From the NCBI GenBank assembly GCA_018830925.1, contig JAHJRK010000211.1, positions 1-20,750 on the forward strand: 20,750 nucleotides of DNA, read 5' to 3'. Of the stretch, positions 1 through 8,661 are shown one piece after another (within the stretch, counting starts at the first letter, position 1; the number at the start of each line of letters is the position of its first letter). A model generated the notes under the pieces. The model searched no databases, was not told the DNA's origin, and was given only the letters and a program-made list of their open reading frames with translations. Made by a program: the position numbers and the translations under genes. Source of the DNA: Pseudomonadota bacterium. Lineage in GTDB: Bacteria > Desulfobacterota > Desulfobacteria > Desulfobacterales > RPRI01.

Positions 1-1397
1 AGAGGTACGGGAATCCCGACATTGATACCCACCATCCCGGCATCTGTACGGGCGGCAAATTCGCGGGCATAATGTCCGTTTTGAGTATAAATCACTGAAC
101 CGTTGGCAAACCGGCTTTTATTCATTATGGTCAGACCTTCCTCAAAGGAATCCACTCTCTTGATGCAGAGTACCGGACCGAACACCTCTTCGTCTCCGAT
201 AGTCATTTCCTCTGTAACATGATCAAAAATCGTAGGAGCCAGATAAAATCCATTCTCATAGCCGGGCACTACCGGATTGCGACCGTCAACAATGAGTTCA
301 GCTCCTTCTGCAATGCCTTTTTCAATCCAGTCCGTGATGAATTTCTTGTGACCGGCATTCATTATTGGACCCATGCCTGTTGCAGGATCATAGGCCGGCC
401 CCAGAGTCATCTCTGCGACGAACTTTTTGAGATACCCGATAAGCTCGTCGGCAATGCAATTTTCAACAACAACAACCGGGCAGGCCATGCATCTGGCTCC
501 TGCGCATCCACAATAGGCATTGATGATACCTCGTGCTGTTCTTTCAAGCTTGGCATCCCGCAATACAAGGGCATGGTTTTTAGCTTCGGTTAAAGCCTGA
601 ACGCGCTTGCCATGGGCAGCGGCAGTCTTATAGATGTGTTTGCCGACTGAAGTGGATCCGACAAAACAGACTCCTTTAATATCCGGATGTTTCAGAAAGA
701 TTTCAGCTTCATTACGTCCTGCTGTTACAATATTGAGCACTCCATTGGGGAGCCCGGCTTCTCGCCACAGCTCTGCAAGACGCAGGGATGACTGGGGCAC
801 AAAGCTGGCCGCCTTGAGAACAATGCAGTTTCCGGTGGCAACGCAGATTGGAGTCATCCAGCCGTGGGGAATCATGGCCGGGAAATTCCATGGTGCGATT
901 CCTGCAAAAACCCCTATGGGATGATGATATAGGACCGTATCATATCCTTTACTTGCGTTCATCAGAGACTCGCCCTTCATTAGATGAGGCGCACCGCAGG
1001 CAAACTCAACCACCTCATTTACCTTTAACACGTCACCCATCGATTCAGTCCAGTTTTTGCCCTCCTCCTGGCACAGAAGATAGGTCAGTTCCTCAAGGTG
1101 CTCATCAACAAGAGCCTTAAACTTGTACAACACCTGCACTCTCTTGCTTACAGGGGTTTCCGACCAGGCGGGGTACGCATTTTTTGCACTCTCTATGGCG
1201 GACTCGACCTCGGCCTGAGTACACTGCGGAGCATGCGCAATTACAGCCCCGGTTGAGGGATTGAAGCAATCCATGTACTTTTCGGTTTTAGAGACACGAA
1301 ATTCACCATCCACAAAATATTTCAATTTTTTTATGGGGTTTTCTTCAGAGGCATCCTCAATATCAAAATATCTGTTTTCATCTTTTTCCGCTAACAT
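1..1397 (-). CDS. mmsA: CoA-acylating methylmalonate-semialdehyde dehydrogenase, C-terminus cut by window edge
   Basis: Oxidises methylmalonate or malonate semialdehyde with NAD+ and CoA to propionyl-CoA or acetyl-CoA and CO2; a cytoplasmic enzyme of valine, beta-alanine and inositol breakdown. About 465 codons are present; the family is near 500 residues, so only some 35 are missing. I see the Rossmann and substrate region (IAPWNFPAMIPHGW near residues 167-180), the FVGSTSVGKHIY nucleotide-binding stretch (near 245), the AKNHALVL segment typical of the CoA-acylating branch (near 272), and the catalytic cysteine in ARCMA (near 303). The surroundings of that cysteine are unusually cysteine-rich (CGCAGARCMAC). 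The ATG at 1397 sits behind a strong TAAGGAGG. The gene follows the arginase-like gene by 94 bp in the same direction, so it is probably the last known step of the same catabolic operon. Confidence 0.93.
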   Translation of the reverse strand, partial: MLAEKDENRYFDIEDASEENPIKKLKYFVDGEFRVSKTEKYMDCFNPSTGAVIAHAPQCTQAEVESAIESAKNAYPAWSETPVSKRVQVLYKFKALVDEHLEELTYLLCQEEGKNWTESMGDVLKVNEVVEFACGAPHLMKGESLMNASKGYDTVLYHHPIGVFAGIAPWNFPAMIPHGWMTPICVATGNCIVLKAASFVPQSSLRLAELWREAGLPNGVLNIVTAGRNEAEIFLKHPDIKGVCFVGSTSVGKHIYKTAAAHGKRVQALTEAKNHALVLRDAKLERTARGIINAYCGCAGARCMACPVVVVENCIADELIGYLKKFVAEMTLGPAYDPATGMGPIMNAGHKKFITDWIEKGIAEGAELIVDGRNPVVPGYENGFYLAPTIFDHVTEEMTIGDEEVFGPVLCIKRVDSFEEGLTIMNKSRFANGSVIYTQNGHYAREFAARTDAGMVGINVGIPVP

Positions 1398-1491
1398 CCA
1401 AACCTCCTTAACTGTTTATAATCATAATATTTATTCTATCAAACACCAGCGCTTTTTTATAGAATCAGCCTTTATCGCTCGCTGTTTCGGT

Positions 1492-2565
1492 TCAAAGACC
1501 AAACCCTATCTTCTTGATCAGATTTGCCGCGATTCTGAATGTTTGGTCTCTGCCGGCAGGATAATATTCTCCGGCTCTTCTTTGATCAATTTCCGTGATA
1601 TCCATGCCTGCCAGTTGAATTTTCCGGGTGAACAGAATTTTAAGCGTATCCACAAGTTTATAAAGCTGAGACTCGGTTAAGCCCTTCCAATTCCGAAACC
1701 TGACGCCCTCAACAGCGTTTATTGCACCAATGTCCATATCAATTGAGATATACACATAAGGCGTTGATATCTGCAACAGCGTCTTAAGCCTTTGAGGAGA
1801 TAACGTGCACTCCTTTTTTGTCATTATTTTGGATCCTCTGCGTTTCAATTCTGCGTAGGCGCCGGTGTATCCGGAAATACGGGGATCTTTAATACGGAAC
1901 GTTTTTTTTTCCGGGTAGTCACTCACACCAAGAATATAGAGATTTTTATGATTAATGATCCCTTCAGCGGCCATGTGATGGATAAAGGAACTGGCATTGT
2001 ATGAATCAGGACGGTTATATAAAAAAGGATCCCTTGGGTCATGAACGGAACCGGGATTCGTGTCAATATCGTATTGTATGGCGCCTGAAAGAACAGACAT
2101 GGGAATGGCATCGGTATGACTGTCAATGATAATCAGCGACACATTATCCCTGCCATAAAATTCCGTTAAAGATTTATATACGCCTCCGGTTAATGAGTGA
2201 TCTATTCCGATCATACAGGGAATATCGGGCAGTATCTTTTTTGAGACGATACCGGCGACATCCTCTGCTATCTTTCTGCATCCATCTTCATCAATGAAGG
2301 CGATAAAATTTTCGGTGTTGAGCTTCAAAAGATCATCACCACGGGGTTTTGGGCGAAGCCATGCTGGGATATCCACAGAACCAAGCTCCCTCCATAAATC
2401 CTGTCGGACTTCCGGACGAATAAACGCCATAACCTCGTCAAAAGGATCGTCGCTTTTCCCCATGGTCCATAGTCCGTTGAGTTTTTCCTGAATGGAATCG
2501 AAATTTTCATCGCAGTCCAAGGGACAGCCGAATAAAACTAATTTTTTATCAGTTATGACATTCAT
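1492..2565 (-). CDS. Divergent arginase/agmatinase-family ureohydrolase
   Basis: Predicted 357-residue binuclear-metal hydrolase of the arginase fold, which removes urea or a similar group from guanidino or amidino compounds. The three metal-ligand regions are recognisable: GIDHS (usual GGxHS), DSHTD (usual DAHxD) and SIDMDIGA (usual SxDxDxxDP). The last departs from the family signature because the proline and the expected spacing after the second aspartate are missing. The N-terminal LVLFGCPLDCDEN resembles the first strand of the fold. The ATG at 2565 has only a weak ribosome binding site. It lies between a MtaA-like methyltransferase gene and a semialdehyde dehydrogenase gene, which suggests it yields an amine for further breakdown. 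Substrate unknown: guanidinopropionate, guanidinobutyrate, agmatine or an amide are all possible. Fold assignment is confident, specificity is not. Confidence 0.8.
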   Translation of the reverse strand: MNVITDKKLVLFGCPLDCDENFDSIQEKLNGLWTMGKSDDPFDEVMAFIRPEVRQDLWRELGSVDIPAWLRPKPRGDDLLKLNTENFIAFIDEDGCRKIAEDVAGIVSKKILPDIPCMIGIDHSLTGGVYKSLTEFYGRDNVSLIIIDSHTDAIPMSVLSGAIQYDIDTNPGSVHDPRDPFLYNRPDSYNASSFIHHMAAEGIINHKNLYILGVSDYPEKKTFRIKDPRISGYTGAYAELKRRGSKIMTKKECTLSPQRLKTLLQISTPYVYISIDMDIGAINAVEGVRFRNWKGLTESQLYKLVDTLKILFTRKIQLAGMDITEIDQRRAGEYYPAGRDQTFRIAANLIKKIGFGL

Positions 2566-2646
2566 TGCCTGTGGTCGTCTCTTCCCTTAAAACGAGTTTC
2601 CTTTCAATTGATGTTTAATTATTTAAATGTTATCGATCCTGTTGAA

Positions 2647-2652
2647 TGTCAA
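2647..2652 (-). promoter_or_regulatory. Candidate -35 box upstream of the ureohydrolase gene
   Basis: A perfect TTGACA on the minus strand lies about 80 bp before the ATG at 2565, in a 195-bp gap after the methyltransferase gene. The best -10 at 17-18 bp spacing (CATTTA/ATTTAA) is poor. It could allow the ureohydrolase and dehydrogenase genes to be transcribed separately from the upstream transporter genes. Confidence 0.35.
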
Positions 2653-2760
2653 ACCTGATTTTTGATATGAGAGAACAATTCAAGATTGTCTGCAAATACA
2701 TTTGAACTGAGGATATTAGGTTTTCGATATGATAGAAGCGGATTATCCAAAACCGGAACA

Positions 2761-3786
2761 CTACCCCCTGGATTTAAAAAAATCGTCTCTGGCTTTTTTA
2801 AGCTGTTTGATGTTTTCAAGTGGAGATCCCGGCGCAATGCCACAACCCGGTGTAAGAAAATCGGTTCCGTTTTCCAGGCTTGCGATCGACTCCTCATAAC
2901 ATTTTTCCGGAGTGCCCATAAATAGGGTCGTTGCCGTCGCCACATTACCAAAAACGCGTACGTTTTTAGCATGCGCCACCTCAGCGGCTTTTTTCATATC
3001 GGCTTTCTCCTCAATGCTTATTCCAGCCACACCGGTTTCACACATCATTGGAACAATCATGTCAGTGTTGGCACAAATATGCAACACAATCGGGCCTTTG
3101 GCCTTGGAACAAATCTCTGTCATCATGGGCTGGACAAACTGTTTCCAAGTCCTGGGGCTCATCAGCGCCGGTCCCGATGAAGGCTCGGCCAGACAATAAT
3201 AATCGGCCCCCTGGTCAAAGGCCCAGTTGATGACATCGATGGTAACTGCCTTAGTAACATCGATGATCTGTTGTACCTTGGCCTGTTCCTTGAAAGTCCA
3301 TTTCATGAACTTCTCGGTTCCCACCAGGTTGCAGGCGCAGGTCCAGGCCCCTTCACTCTCGCCAAAAACTACCAGTTCGTCGCCGAAACGTTTCTTCAAT
3401 ATTTCAAATTGCTTCTTATAGGCGGGAAACCGCCCCTTTTCAAAAATATTGTCCGGGTACGCAAGTCCATCAAGGCTGTCGGCAAGCGGATGTTCTTTGA
3501 TATAATATTGAAGATCGATCTTGGGTTCACCCAATGTACAGCCCATCACCTGACTGATTGGAGTGATATCCCAACCCATGGCCTTGACCCATTCGAAGCC
3601 GGCGATTTCATAACCGGCTATGGCCAGCTTTGCCATGGCTTCGGGATCGACGTCTGCCAGCGGGCGTTCAGCGCCGCACTGCTTCATGATTTCAACCACA
3701 CCGTATGTCGTCGTACATCCTACCATTGCAGGACCGCCAACATCCTTTCCTTCCAAGCGCCGCATGAATTTTTCTTTCAGTTTCAT
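2761..3786 (-). CDS. MtaA/CmuA-type methylcobamide methyltransferase (uroporphyrinogen decarboxylase fold)
   Basis: A 341-residue TIM-barrel protein of the UroD-like family that includes MtaA, MtbA and CmuA, which move methyl groups between a corrinoid protein and a thiol such as coenzyme M. The zinc-ligand pattern of the methyltransferase branch is present: HIC in GPIVLHICANTD and a later Cys in TPGCGIAPGSP. True decarboxylases lack this pattern. A reading frame extends to a TTG at 3810, but the ATG at 3786 is preceded by AAAAGGAG at good spacing and starts with the family-like MKLKEKFMRRLEG, so I chose it. No corrinoid-binding protein or substrate-specific methyltransferase partner is visible in the window, so the partner must be encoded elsewhere or the protein has another role. 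It sits 50 bp after livF, probably in the same transcript. Confidence 0.85.
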   Translation of the reverse strand: MKLKEKFMRRLEGKDVGGPAMVGCTTTYGVVEIMKQCGAERPLADVDPEAMAKLAIAGYEIAGFEWVKAMGWDITPISQVMGCTLGEPKIDLQYYIKEHPLADSLDGLAYPDNIFEKGRFPAYKKQFEILKKRFGDELVVFGESEGAWTCACNLVGTEKFMKWTFKEQAKVQQIIDVTKAVTIDVINWAFDQGADYYCLAEPSSGPALMSPRTWKQFVQPMMTEICSKAKGPIVLHICANTDMIVPMMCETGVAGISIEEKADMKKAAEVAHAKNVRVFGNVATATTLFMGTPEKCYEESIASLENGTDFLTPGCGIAPGSPLENIKQLKKARDDFFKSRG

Positions 3787-3836
3787 TTCATCGCTCTCCT
3801 TTTCGCCCAAGCCGCCTGCTTTCGGAGACGGCTGAA

Positions 3837-4559
3837 TTATACCGCCAGATGATCAAGAATGATCTGCTGATTATCGATCAGTTCCTGAGTCGTTGCGATA
3901 CCGGTAATTTTCCCCTTGGTGCTCATTAAATAATGTCGATTGGCGACTTTCAGGGCCATTCGGTAATTTTGCTCTACAACCAGAAGCGTCATTCCCGAAT
4001 CAACACAAAAATCTTTCACAATTTGGGTGATCGCAACCACCAGCAATGGGGATAGCCCCTGGGAGGGTTCATCCATAATGATAATCTTGGGATTACTGAT
4101 TAGTGCCCGACCGATTGCAAGCATTTGCTGTTCGCCGCCGCTGAGCGTAGATCCATCCTGGTTGGTGCGATCTGCCAGAACCGGAAAATAGTCGTACACC
4201 CGCTCCAGCGTACATGGCTCTCCCCCGTTACCGGAACGCGCGGCAATCTTCAGATTTTCTTTCACGGTCAAACCCGGGAAAATATGCCGTTCCGCCGGTA
4301 CATAGGCCACTCCCAGCCGGGAAACCCGATGCGCGGGCCAGCGGATGGTTTTTTGGCCGTCAATGGTGATCGAGCCGGAGCGTGGCGGAGTCAGTCCCAT
4401 GATGGATCGAAGTGTCGTGGTCTTGCCGACACCGTTTCGTCCCAGAATGGAGACGGCCTCATGCGCATTGACGAATAAAGACAATCCCTGAATAACGTGG
4501 CTTTCACCGTAATAGGTGTGAATATCTTCTATCTCCAGAATTCTATGTGTCTTTTCCAA
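3837..4559 (-). CDS. livF: Branched-chain amino acid type ABC transporter ATPase LivF
   Basis: One of the two cytoplasmic ATPases driving a LIV/HAAT-family importer. At 240 residues it has the usual length. Walker A GRNGVGKTT is at 40-48, signature LSGGEQQ at 139-145 and Walker B IIIMDEP at 159-165. The start is a TTG at 4559 overlapping the last 17 bases of livG; AGGGAGG lies six bases before it, and no better ATG aligns with the family N-terminus (ILEIEDIHTYYG). The overlap implies translational coupling with livG. Confidence 0.93.
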   Translation of the reverse strand: MEKTHRILEIEDIHTYYGESHVIQGLSLFVNAHEAVSILGRNGVGKTTTLRSIMGLTPPRSGSITIDGQKTIRWPAHRVSRLGVAYVPAERHIFPGLTVKENLKIAARSGNGGEPCTLERVYDYFPVLADRTNQDGSTLSGGEQQMLAIGRALISNPKIIIMDEPSQGLSPLLVVAITQIVKDFCVDSGMTLLVVEQNYRMALKVANRHYLMSTKGKITGIATTQELIDNQQIILDHLAV

Positions 4560-5289
4560 GATAGGCCTCCCTGACTAACTGGTTCGTCCTGATCTCTTCG
4601 GGCGCGCCCTCTGCGATGATGCTGCCGTAATGCAGCACTGTGATTTTATCCGATATTCTCATGACCATATCCATGTCGTGCTCGACCAGCACGATCGATA
4701 TTTCCTTGGAAAGACCCTTGATCAAATCGGAGATATGTTTGGTTTCCGCGGGTGACATACCGGCCGTGGGTTCGTCCAGAAAGAGAATCTCCGGATCTCC
4801 GGCCAGGGCGATGGCCACTTCCAGGATCCGCTGGTCGCCGTAAGACATATTCTTGGCCGGCAGACCGGCCAGATCCTTAAGGCCGAGCCGTTCCAGAATC
4901 ACCCATGTATCGCACGCCACTTTTTTCAGGCTCTTTTTTGTGGAAAAAATTCTCAAAGAGCCGCCGGAGTTGGCCTGTTTGGCGATCCTCACATTTTCAA
5001 ACACGGTCAGATTGTTAAAGATGCTTGTAATTTGAAAGGTTCTACAGATTCCCAATTTAACCAGTTCATGGGTCGGCTTGTTGGTGATTTCGGCGCCTTG
5101 AAAATGCACTTTCCCGGAGCTGGCCGGTATTCGGCCGGTAATGATGTTGATAAATGTGGTTTTACCGGCGCCATTTGGTCCGATAATAGATCGCAACCCG
5201 GTTTTTTCAAATTCGATGCACAACCGATTCGTTGCCATGACTCCGCCGAAATGTCGACACAGATTATCGGTGCATAAAAACGCATTCAT
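4543..5289 (-). CDS. livG: Branched-chain amino acid type ABC transporter ATPase LivG
   Basis: Second ATPase of the importer, 248 residues. Walker A GPNGAGKTT is at 37-45, the family-typical signature MSYGDQR at 148-154 and Walker B ILFLDEP at 168-174. The C-terminus ends AYLGKDT, as in the LivG branch. The ATG at 5289 lies 9 bp after the livM stop; the ribosome binding site (AAAGGA) is further away than usual, so translation may depend on coupling to livM. Confidence 0.93.
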   Translation of the reverse strand: MNAFLCTDNLCRHFGGVMATNRLCIEFEKTGLRSIIGPNGAGKTTFINIITGRIPASSGKVHFQGAEITNKPTHELVKLGICRTFQITSIFNNLTVFENVRIAKQANSGGSLRIFSTKKSLKKVACDTWVILERLGLKDLAGLPAKNMSYGDQRILEVAIALAGDPEILFLDEPTAGMSPAETKHISDLIKGLSKEISIVLVEHDMDMVMRISDKITVLHYGSIIAEGAPEEIRTNQLVREAYLGKDT

Positions 5290-5298
5290 GATACTTAA

Positions 5299-6294
5299 TT
5301 AATCCTTTCGCAGCCGTTTAAAAAAGTTGCCGAGGCCGACAAATCCCGTCGGCATAAACAGGACTAGAAAAATCACCACTATACCGAGGAAGATTTCCCA
5401 ATGTTCGGTCATTGTGCTGATATAATCCTGAATATAGATGAAAATACCCGCTCCGACGATGGGCCCCCAGAGTGTTCCAAGGCCGCCTAAAAGGACCATC
5501 ATCAACACTCCAGCGCCGGCAAACGCGCTCATCGTGACGGGACCGATATAGCCTTTACATAGAATATAAAGTGCGCCGGCTGTTCCGGCCAGAACGCAGG
5601 CCAGCATCCATCCGAAGAGTTTGTAACGCCTGACGTTGATGCCGACAAACGCCGCGCGTTCCTCATTTTCACGAATAGCTTCCAGCACGGCGCCAAAGGG
5701 GGAGCTTATAATTCGGCGGGTCAGGATAAGTGCGATGGCGACCACAAACAGGGTCAACAGATACATGTGCGCCGGGTTGCCGGTGTTCCCGACGGACCAT
5801 CCGAAAAGCTGAATATCGGGACTAGGCACGCCCATCAGTCCGTCATCTCCACCGGTTAGGCCATACCACTTCCAAACGATGGTATAAAACATCATCCCGA
5901 AGGCCAGTGTCAGCAGGGCAAAGGCAAGCCCGCCGGTTCGCACCTGAATCCAGCCGACCGGCAGGGCCACTAACCCTGTGAAAACGACGCCAACCAGGCA
6001 CGCCAGCCAGAGCGATGTGGGTGATACGTGAATAAGAAACAGTCCCACCACATAAGCGCCGATGCCCAGATAGGCATTGTGCATGAAGGAGAGCAGTCCG
6101 GTGTACCCCAGCAGCACATCCAGGCTCATGGCCAGCAGCCCGTAAATCATGATTTCTGTGATCAAGCTGATATAAAACCGATTGCCCCACACAAAAGGCA
6201 GCAATGCCAGTGCGATGAAAAGCACTACAAGGCCGATGAGTTTAAGGGGCGATAGCGAGGTGTGCGAGTCGGGCATTGAGGGTGAGCCACTCAT
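5299..6294 (-). CDS. livM: Branched-chain amino acid type ABC transporter permease LivM
   Basis: Integral membrane permease of 331 residues forming the channel with LivH. It has many hydrophobic segments (for example LIGLVVLFIALALLPFVW near 18-35) and the family motifs LGYTGLLSFMHNAYLGIGAY and GGLGTLWGPIVGA. The ATG overlaps the livH stop codon in a TAATG junction, showing tight coupling. An internal ATG six residues later is a possible alternative start. Confidence 0.93.
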   Translation of the reverse strand: MSGSPSMPDSHTSLSPLKLIGLVVLFIALALLPFVWGNRFYISLITEIMIYGLLAMSLDVLLGYTGLLSFMHNAYLGIGAYVVGLFLIHVSPTSLWLACLVGVVFTGLVALPVGWIQVRTGGLAFALLTLAFGMMFYTIVWKWYGLTGGDDGLMGVPSPDIQLFGWSVGNTGNPAHMYLLTLFVVAIALILTRRIISSPFGAVLEAIRENEERAAFVGINVRRYKLFGWMLACVLAGTAGALYILCKGYIGPVTMSAFAGAGVLMMVLLGGLGTLWGPIVGAGIFIYIQDYISTMTEHWEIFLGIVVIFLVLFMPTGFVGLGNFFKRLRKD

Positions 6295-7169
6295 TATTCA
6301 AATTTTCCTTCTCCGAAAAGTCCGCGGGGCATAAACGCCAGAATCACCGCCATCATCATGTACACGATCACCATAGCCAGATCCGTTATGAAAAATTCCG
6401 CCAGAGTCTGCACAAGGCCGATCAACAGTGCTGCAAACACGGCGCCGCGCAGGCTGCCCAGACCGCCGATGACAATCACCACAAAGGAGCTGATCAGCAT
6501 TTCATGGCCCATGAGCGGGTCAATCGTCGTTAAGGGGCCTGCGACAATACCGGCAACACCTGCAAGGGCACAGCCTAAAATGAACGCGCCGATGTGAATA
6601 TAATTCATATTGAACCCCAGGCAGGAGACCATTTCCGGAATCGTGCTGGCGGCCTTGAGAATCATGCCGATGCGTGTTTTATTCAAAAAAAGCATCAGGC
6701 CGATCATTACTGCGGCAGTGGTTACCAGTGTGGTCAGGCGGAAGACCGGGTAATGGGTGCCGAAAATCGAAATAGTCTCACGCATAAAGGCAGGAATCGC
6801 GACAAACCTGGGTTCATTGCCCCAGACGTACTTGATCAGGCCGTCCAAAAAAAACATCAGGCCATAGGTCAGAATGAGGGTATAGATCATTGAGCGCTTT
6901 CGCATGGGCGCGATCACGATGCGCTCAATAATAAGCCCTATGATGCCCACGATGATCGGCGCGAGCAGCAGGGCAACAAAAAAGTTGACGCCAAGAGAAA
7001 CGATCGTATAACCGGTATATGCGCCGATGGCATATAGCGAACCGTGTGCCAGATTCATCACCCGGCTGAGCCCGTAGATGATATTCAGGCCGACGGCAAC
7101 AATTAAAAAGACGCCGCCCAGAACGAGACTGTTGAGCGTAATGTCGACAGCGGTAGCAATTCCACTCAT
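6294..7169 (-). CDS. livH: Branched-chain amino acid type ABC transporter permease LivH
   Basis: Integral membrane permease of 291 residues, normal length for LivH. It shows the hallmark NIIYGLSRVMNLAHGSLYAI near 28-47, GPLTTIDPLMG, and the conserved GGLGSLRGAVFAALLIG close to the C-terminus. It heads the permease/ATPase block and lies 143 bp downstream of the binding-protein gene, with two hairpins in between that probably set relative expression. The ATG at 7169 has a weak purine-rich ribosome binding site. Confidence 0.93.
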   Translation of the reverse strand: MSGIATAVDITLNSLVLGGVFLIVAVGLNIIYGLSRVMNLAHGSLYAIGAYTGYTIVSLGVNFFVALLLAPIIVGIIGLIIERIVIAPMRKRSMIYTLILTYGLMFFLDGLIKYVWGNEPRFVAIPAFMRETISIFGTHYPVFRLTTLVTTAAVMIGLMLFLNKTRIGMILKAASTIPEMVSCLGFNMNYIHIGAFILGCALAGVAGIVAGPLTTIDPLMGHEMLISSFVVIVIGGLGSLRGAVFAALLIGLVQTLAEFFITDLAMVIVYMMMAVILAFMPRGLFGEGKFE

Positions 7170-7195
7170 TTGAATGTCTTCTATGTTAAGTTTCG

Positions 7196-7210
7196 CCCCG
7201 CTGTGCGGGG
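7196..7210. repeat. Short GC-rich hairpin before livH
   Basis: CCCCGC-TGT-GCGGGG forms a perfect six-base stem with a three-base loop. It lies 26 bp before the livH start. No U-run follows on the minus strand, so it looks more like an mRNA-stability or attenuation element than a classical terminator. Confidence 0.5.
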
Positions 7211-7235
7211 AATTCGTTGCTAAGGTGTTCAGGCT

Positions 7236-7284
7236 GAAGACTGAAGGAGAAAGAGTTGATATTTACCTTCTTCCTTCAGTCTTC
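7236..7284. repeat. Long inverted repeat between the binding-protein gene and livH
   Basis: The arms 7236-7253 and 7267-7284 pair at 16 of 18 positions (13 consecutive) around a 13-base loop. There is no clear T-run on the minus strand. Its place directly after the binding-protein gene fits the known pattern in ABC operons, where a stem-loop protects the upstream mRNA and lowers readthrough so the binding protein is made in excess. Confidence 0.7.
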
Positions 7285-7312
7285 TTTCTATGCTCCTACT
7301 CGATTTGTCTAA

Positions 7313-8512
7313 TCACTCAGGCGGTCCCAGCTCCGCCGCTTTAAATGTTTTCAGAACTTTCATGGAAACCTTGGCGCCAAAGGGATTCTCCGGAGCGGCC
7401 ACAGTTTCCGTCCAGACGGCGTCATTGCGCATACAGTTGTCTTTGGCCGAGATACGCACCGTTCCGTAAGGACCTTCAAAGCTGATGCCTTTGAGTGCCG
7501 CAGCGATCGCCTTGGGATCCGTGCTTCCGGCCTTATCGATCGCGTTAAACAGGTTCATGGCGCCCACATAACTGTGAACCGCCGCATCAGATGGAATCGT
7601 CTTATATTTGGCGAAGAAAGCTTTTTCCCATTTGTCCGAGATGGGATTGTTGACATCCCAGGACCAGTCGGATGCACTGAAAATGCCGTAGCAGGCTTCT
7701 CCTCCGGCTTCCAGTTCCACGGGTCCAGGCGCCGCCCCTGAAACAAATTTTACACCTTTGGCCTGAAGTCCGAAATCAGCCGCCTGTTTTGCAAAGACGG
7801 GAATGACGTTGGTGATGAGTACCATGTAAACGCCGTCGGCGCCTGACGCCTTGATTTTGCTGATGTAAGAGGACCAGTCTTTTGTTGAAGTAGGCGCCTT
7901 GTCATAAGACTCGTTGTAGATCTTGATACCGTTTTGCTTGGCAAGGGCGATAAAACGCTCCCCTCCGTCATGGCCCCAGGCATAATCGTGAACAATGACA
8001 TAATAGGTACGATTTTTCAGCTCCGGCTGAGACAGAATACCCTTCACGTTGCCGACAGCGGTTTGATCATTTGCCAGCTGGCCGCTTCTGAAGACCAGCG
8101 GGTGGAGGTTGTAGAACTCGGTCGTCATGACATGGGTGGTAAGAAAGGGAACATTGAGTTTGTCAATATTCGCCGCAATGGCAAGTCCCACACCACTTGA
8201 AAAAACACCGATCAACGCTATGCAGCCGTCTTTGTAAACCAGTTTTTCAGCCTTTGTCACCGCTATGGGCGGCTTTATCTGGGTATCCTCCACCAGCAGT
8301 TCGATCGGTCGGCCCAATACCTTGCCTTTTTCCTCGGCCGCCATTTCGATGCCATACTTCATTTCCAGACCTCCCTGCGCAACAATGCCGGTCAGCGGAA
8401 CCAGCACGCCGATTTTTACCGGCTCGACCGCTGCAGCAGGTTGCGCTACGACCATCAAAACCGCAAAAAACATACTAAACATACTGATCGTTACCACCAA
8501 TAGCTTTTTCAT
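7313..8512 (-). CDS. livK: Periplasmic substrate-binding protein of the LIV/HAAT importer
   Basis: Captures the substrate outside the membrane and delivers it to LivHMGF. The 399-residue precursor has a clear signal peptide (MKKLLVV, a hydrophobic core, and cleavage predicted after AQPAAA near residue 28). The mature type I fold begins VEPVKIGVLVPLTGIVAQGG. Family features include FSSGVGLAIA, the VHDYAWGHDGG lobe crossover and SYVGAMNLFNAID. The ATG at 8512 has AAAAGGAGG five bases upstream, the strongest translation signal in this operon. Sequence alone does not separate amino acid, amide, urea or carboxylate specificity. Confidence 0.9.
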   Translation of the reverse strand: MKKLLVVTISMFSMFFAVLMVVAQPAAAVEPVKIGVLVPLTGIVAQGGLEMKYGIEMAAEEKGKVLGRPIELLVEDTQIKPPIAVTKAEKLVYKDGCIALIGVFSSGVGLAIAANIDKLNVPFLTTHVMTTEFYNLHPLVFRSGQLANDQTAVGNVKGILSQPELKNRTYYVIVHDYAWGHDGGERFIALAKQNGIKIYNESYDKAPTSTKDWSSYISKIKASGADGVYMVLITNVIPVFAKQAADFGLQAKGVKFVSGAAPGPVELEAGGEACYGIFSASDWSWDVNNPISDKWEKAFFAKYKTIPSDAAVHSYVGAMNLFNAIDKAGSTDPKAIAAALKGISFEGPYGTVRISAKDNCMRNDAVWTETVAAPENPFGAKVSMKVLKTFKAAELGPPE

Positions 8513-8605
8513 CTACGCCTCCTTTTCTCTGTCAAAAGATGTTTGGCTGTGTGACTGTTATTGGCGCACACTACGCAATACGGGCACGCCAGGATAGTAA
8601 TCGAC

Positions 8606-8640
8606 TTAAAGTGTTTCATTGGTATTAAATGCCGCTTTAA
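8606..8640. repeat. Imperfect stem-loop between the Fe-S gene and the binding-protein gene
   Basis: TTAAAG (8606-8611) pairs with CTTTAA (8635-8640), and CATT pairs with AATG further in, giving an imperfect hairpin in the 149-bp gap. It may be an intercistronic processing or attenuation site. Weak evidence. Confidence 0.35.
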
Positions 8641-8661
8641 AATATCTTCTTTATCTGCCGT

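Noticed and set aside
2649..2972. 107-codon minus-strand frame overlapping the end of the methyltransferase gene
   Set aside because: Out-of-frame overlap with a well-supported gene; the part beyond the gene is AT-rich intergenic sequence.
3271..3852. 193-codon open frame on the plus strand
   Set aside because: Antisense to the MtaA-like methyltransferase gene, no family resemblance and no ribosome binding site.
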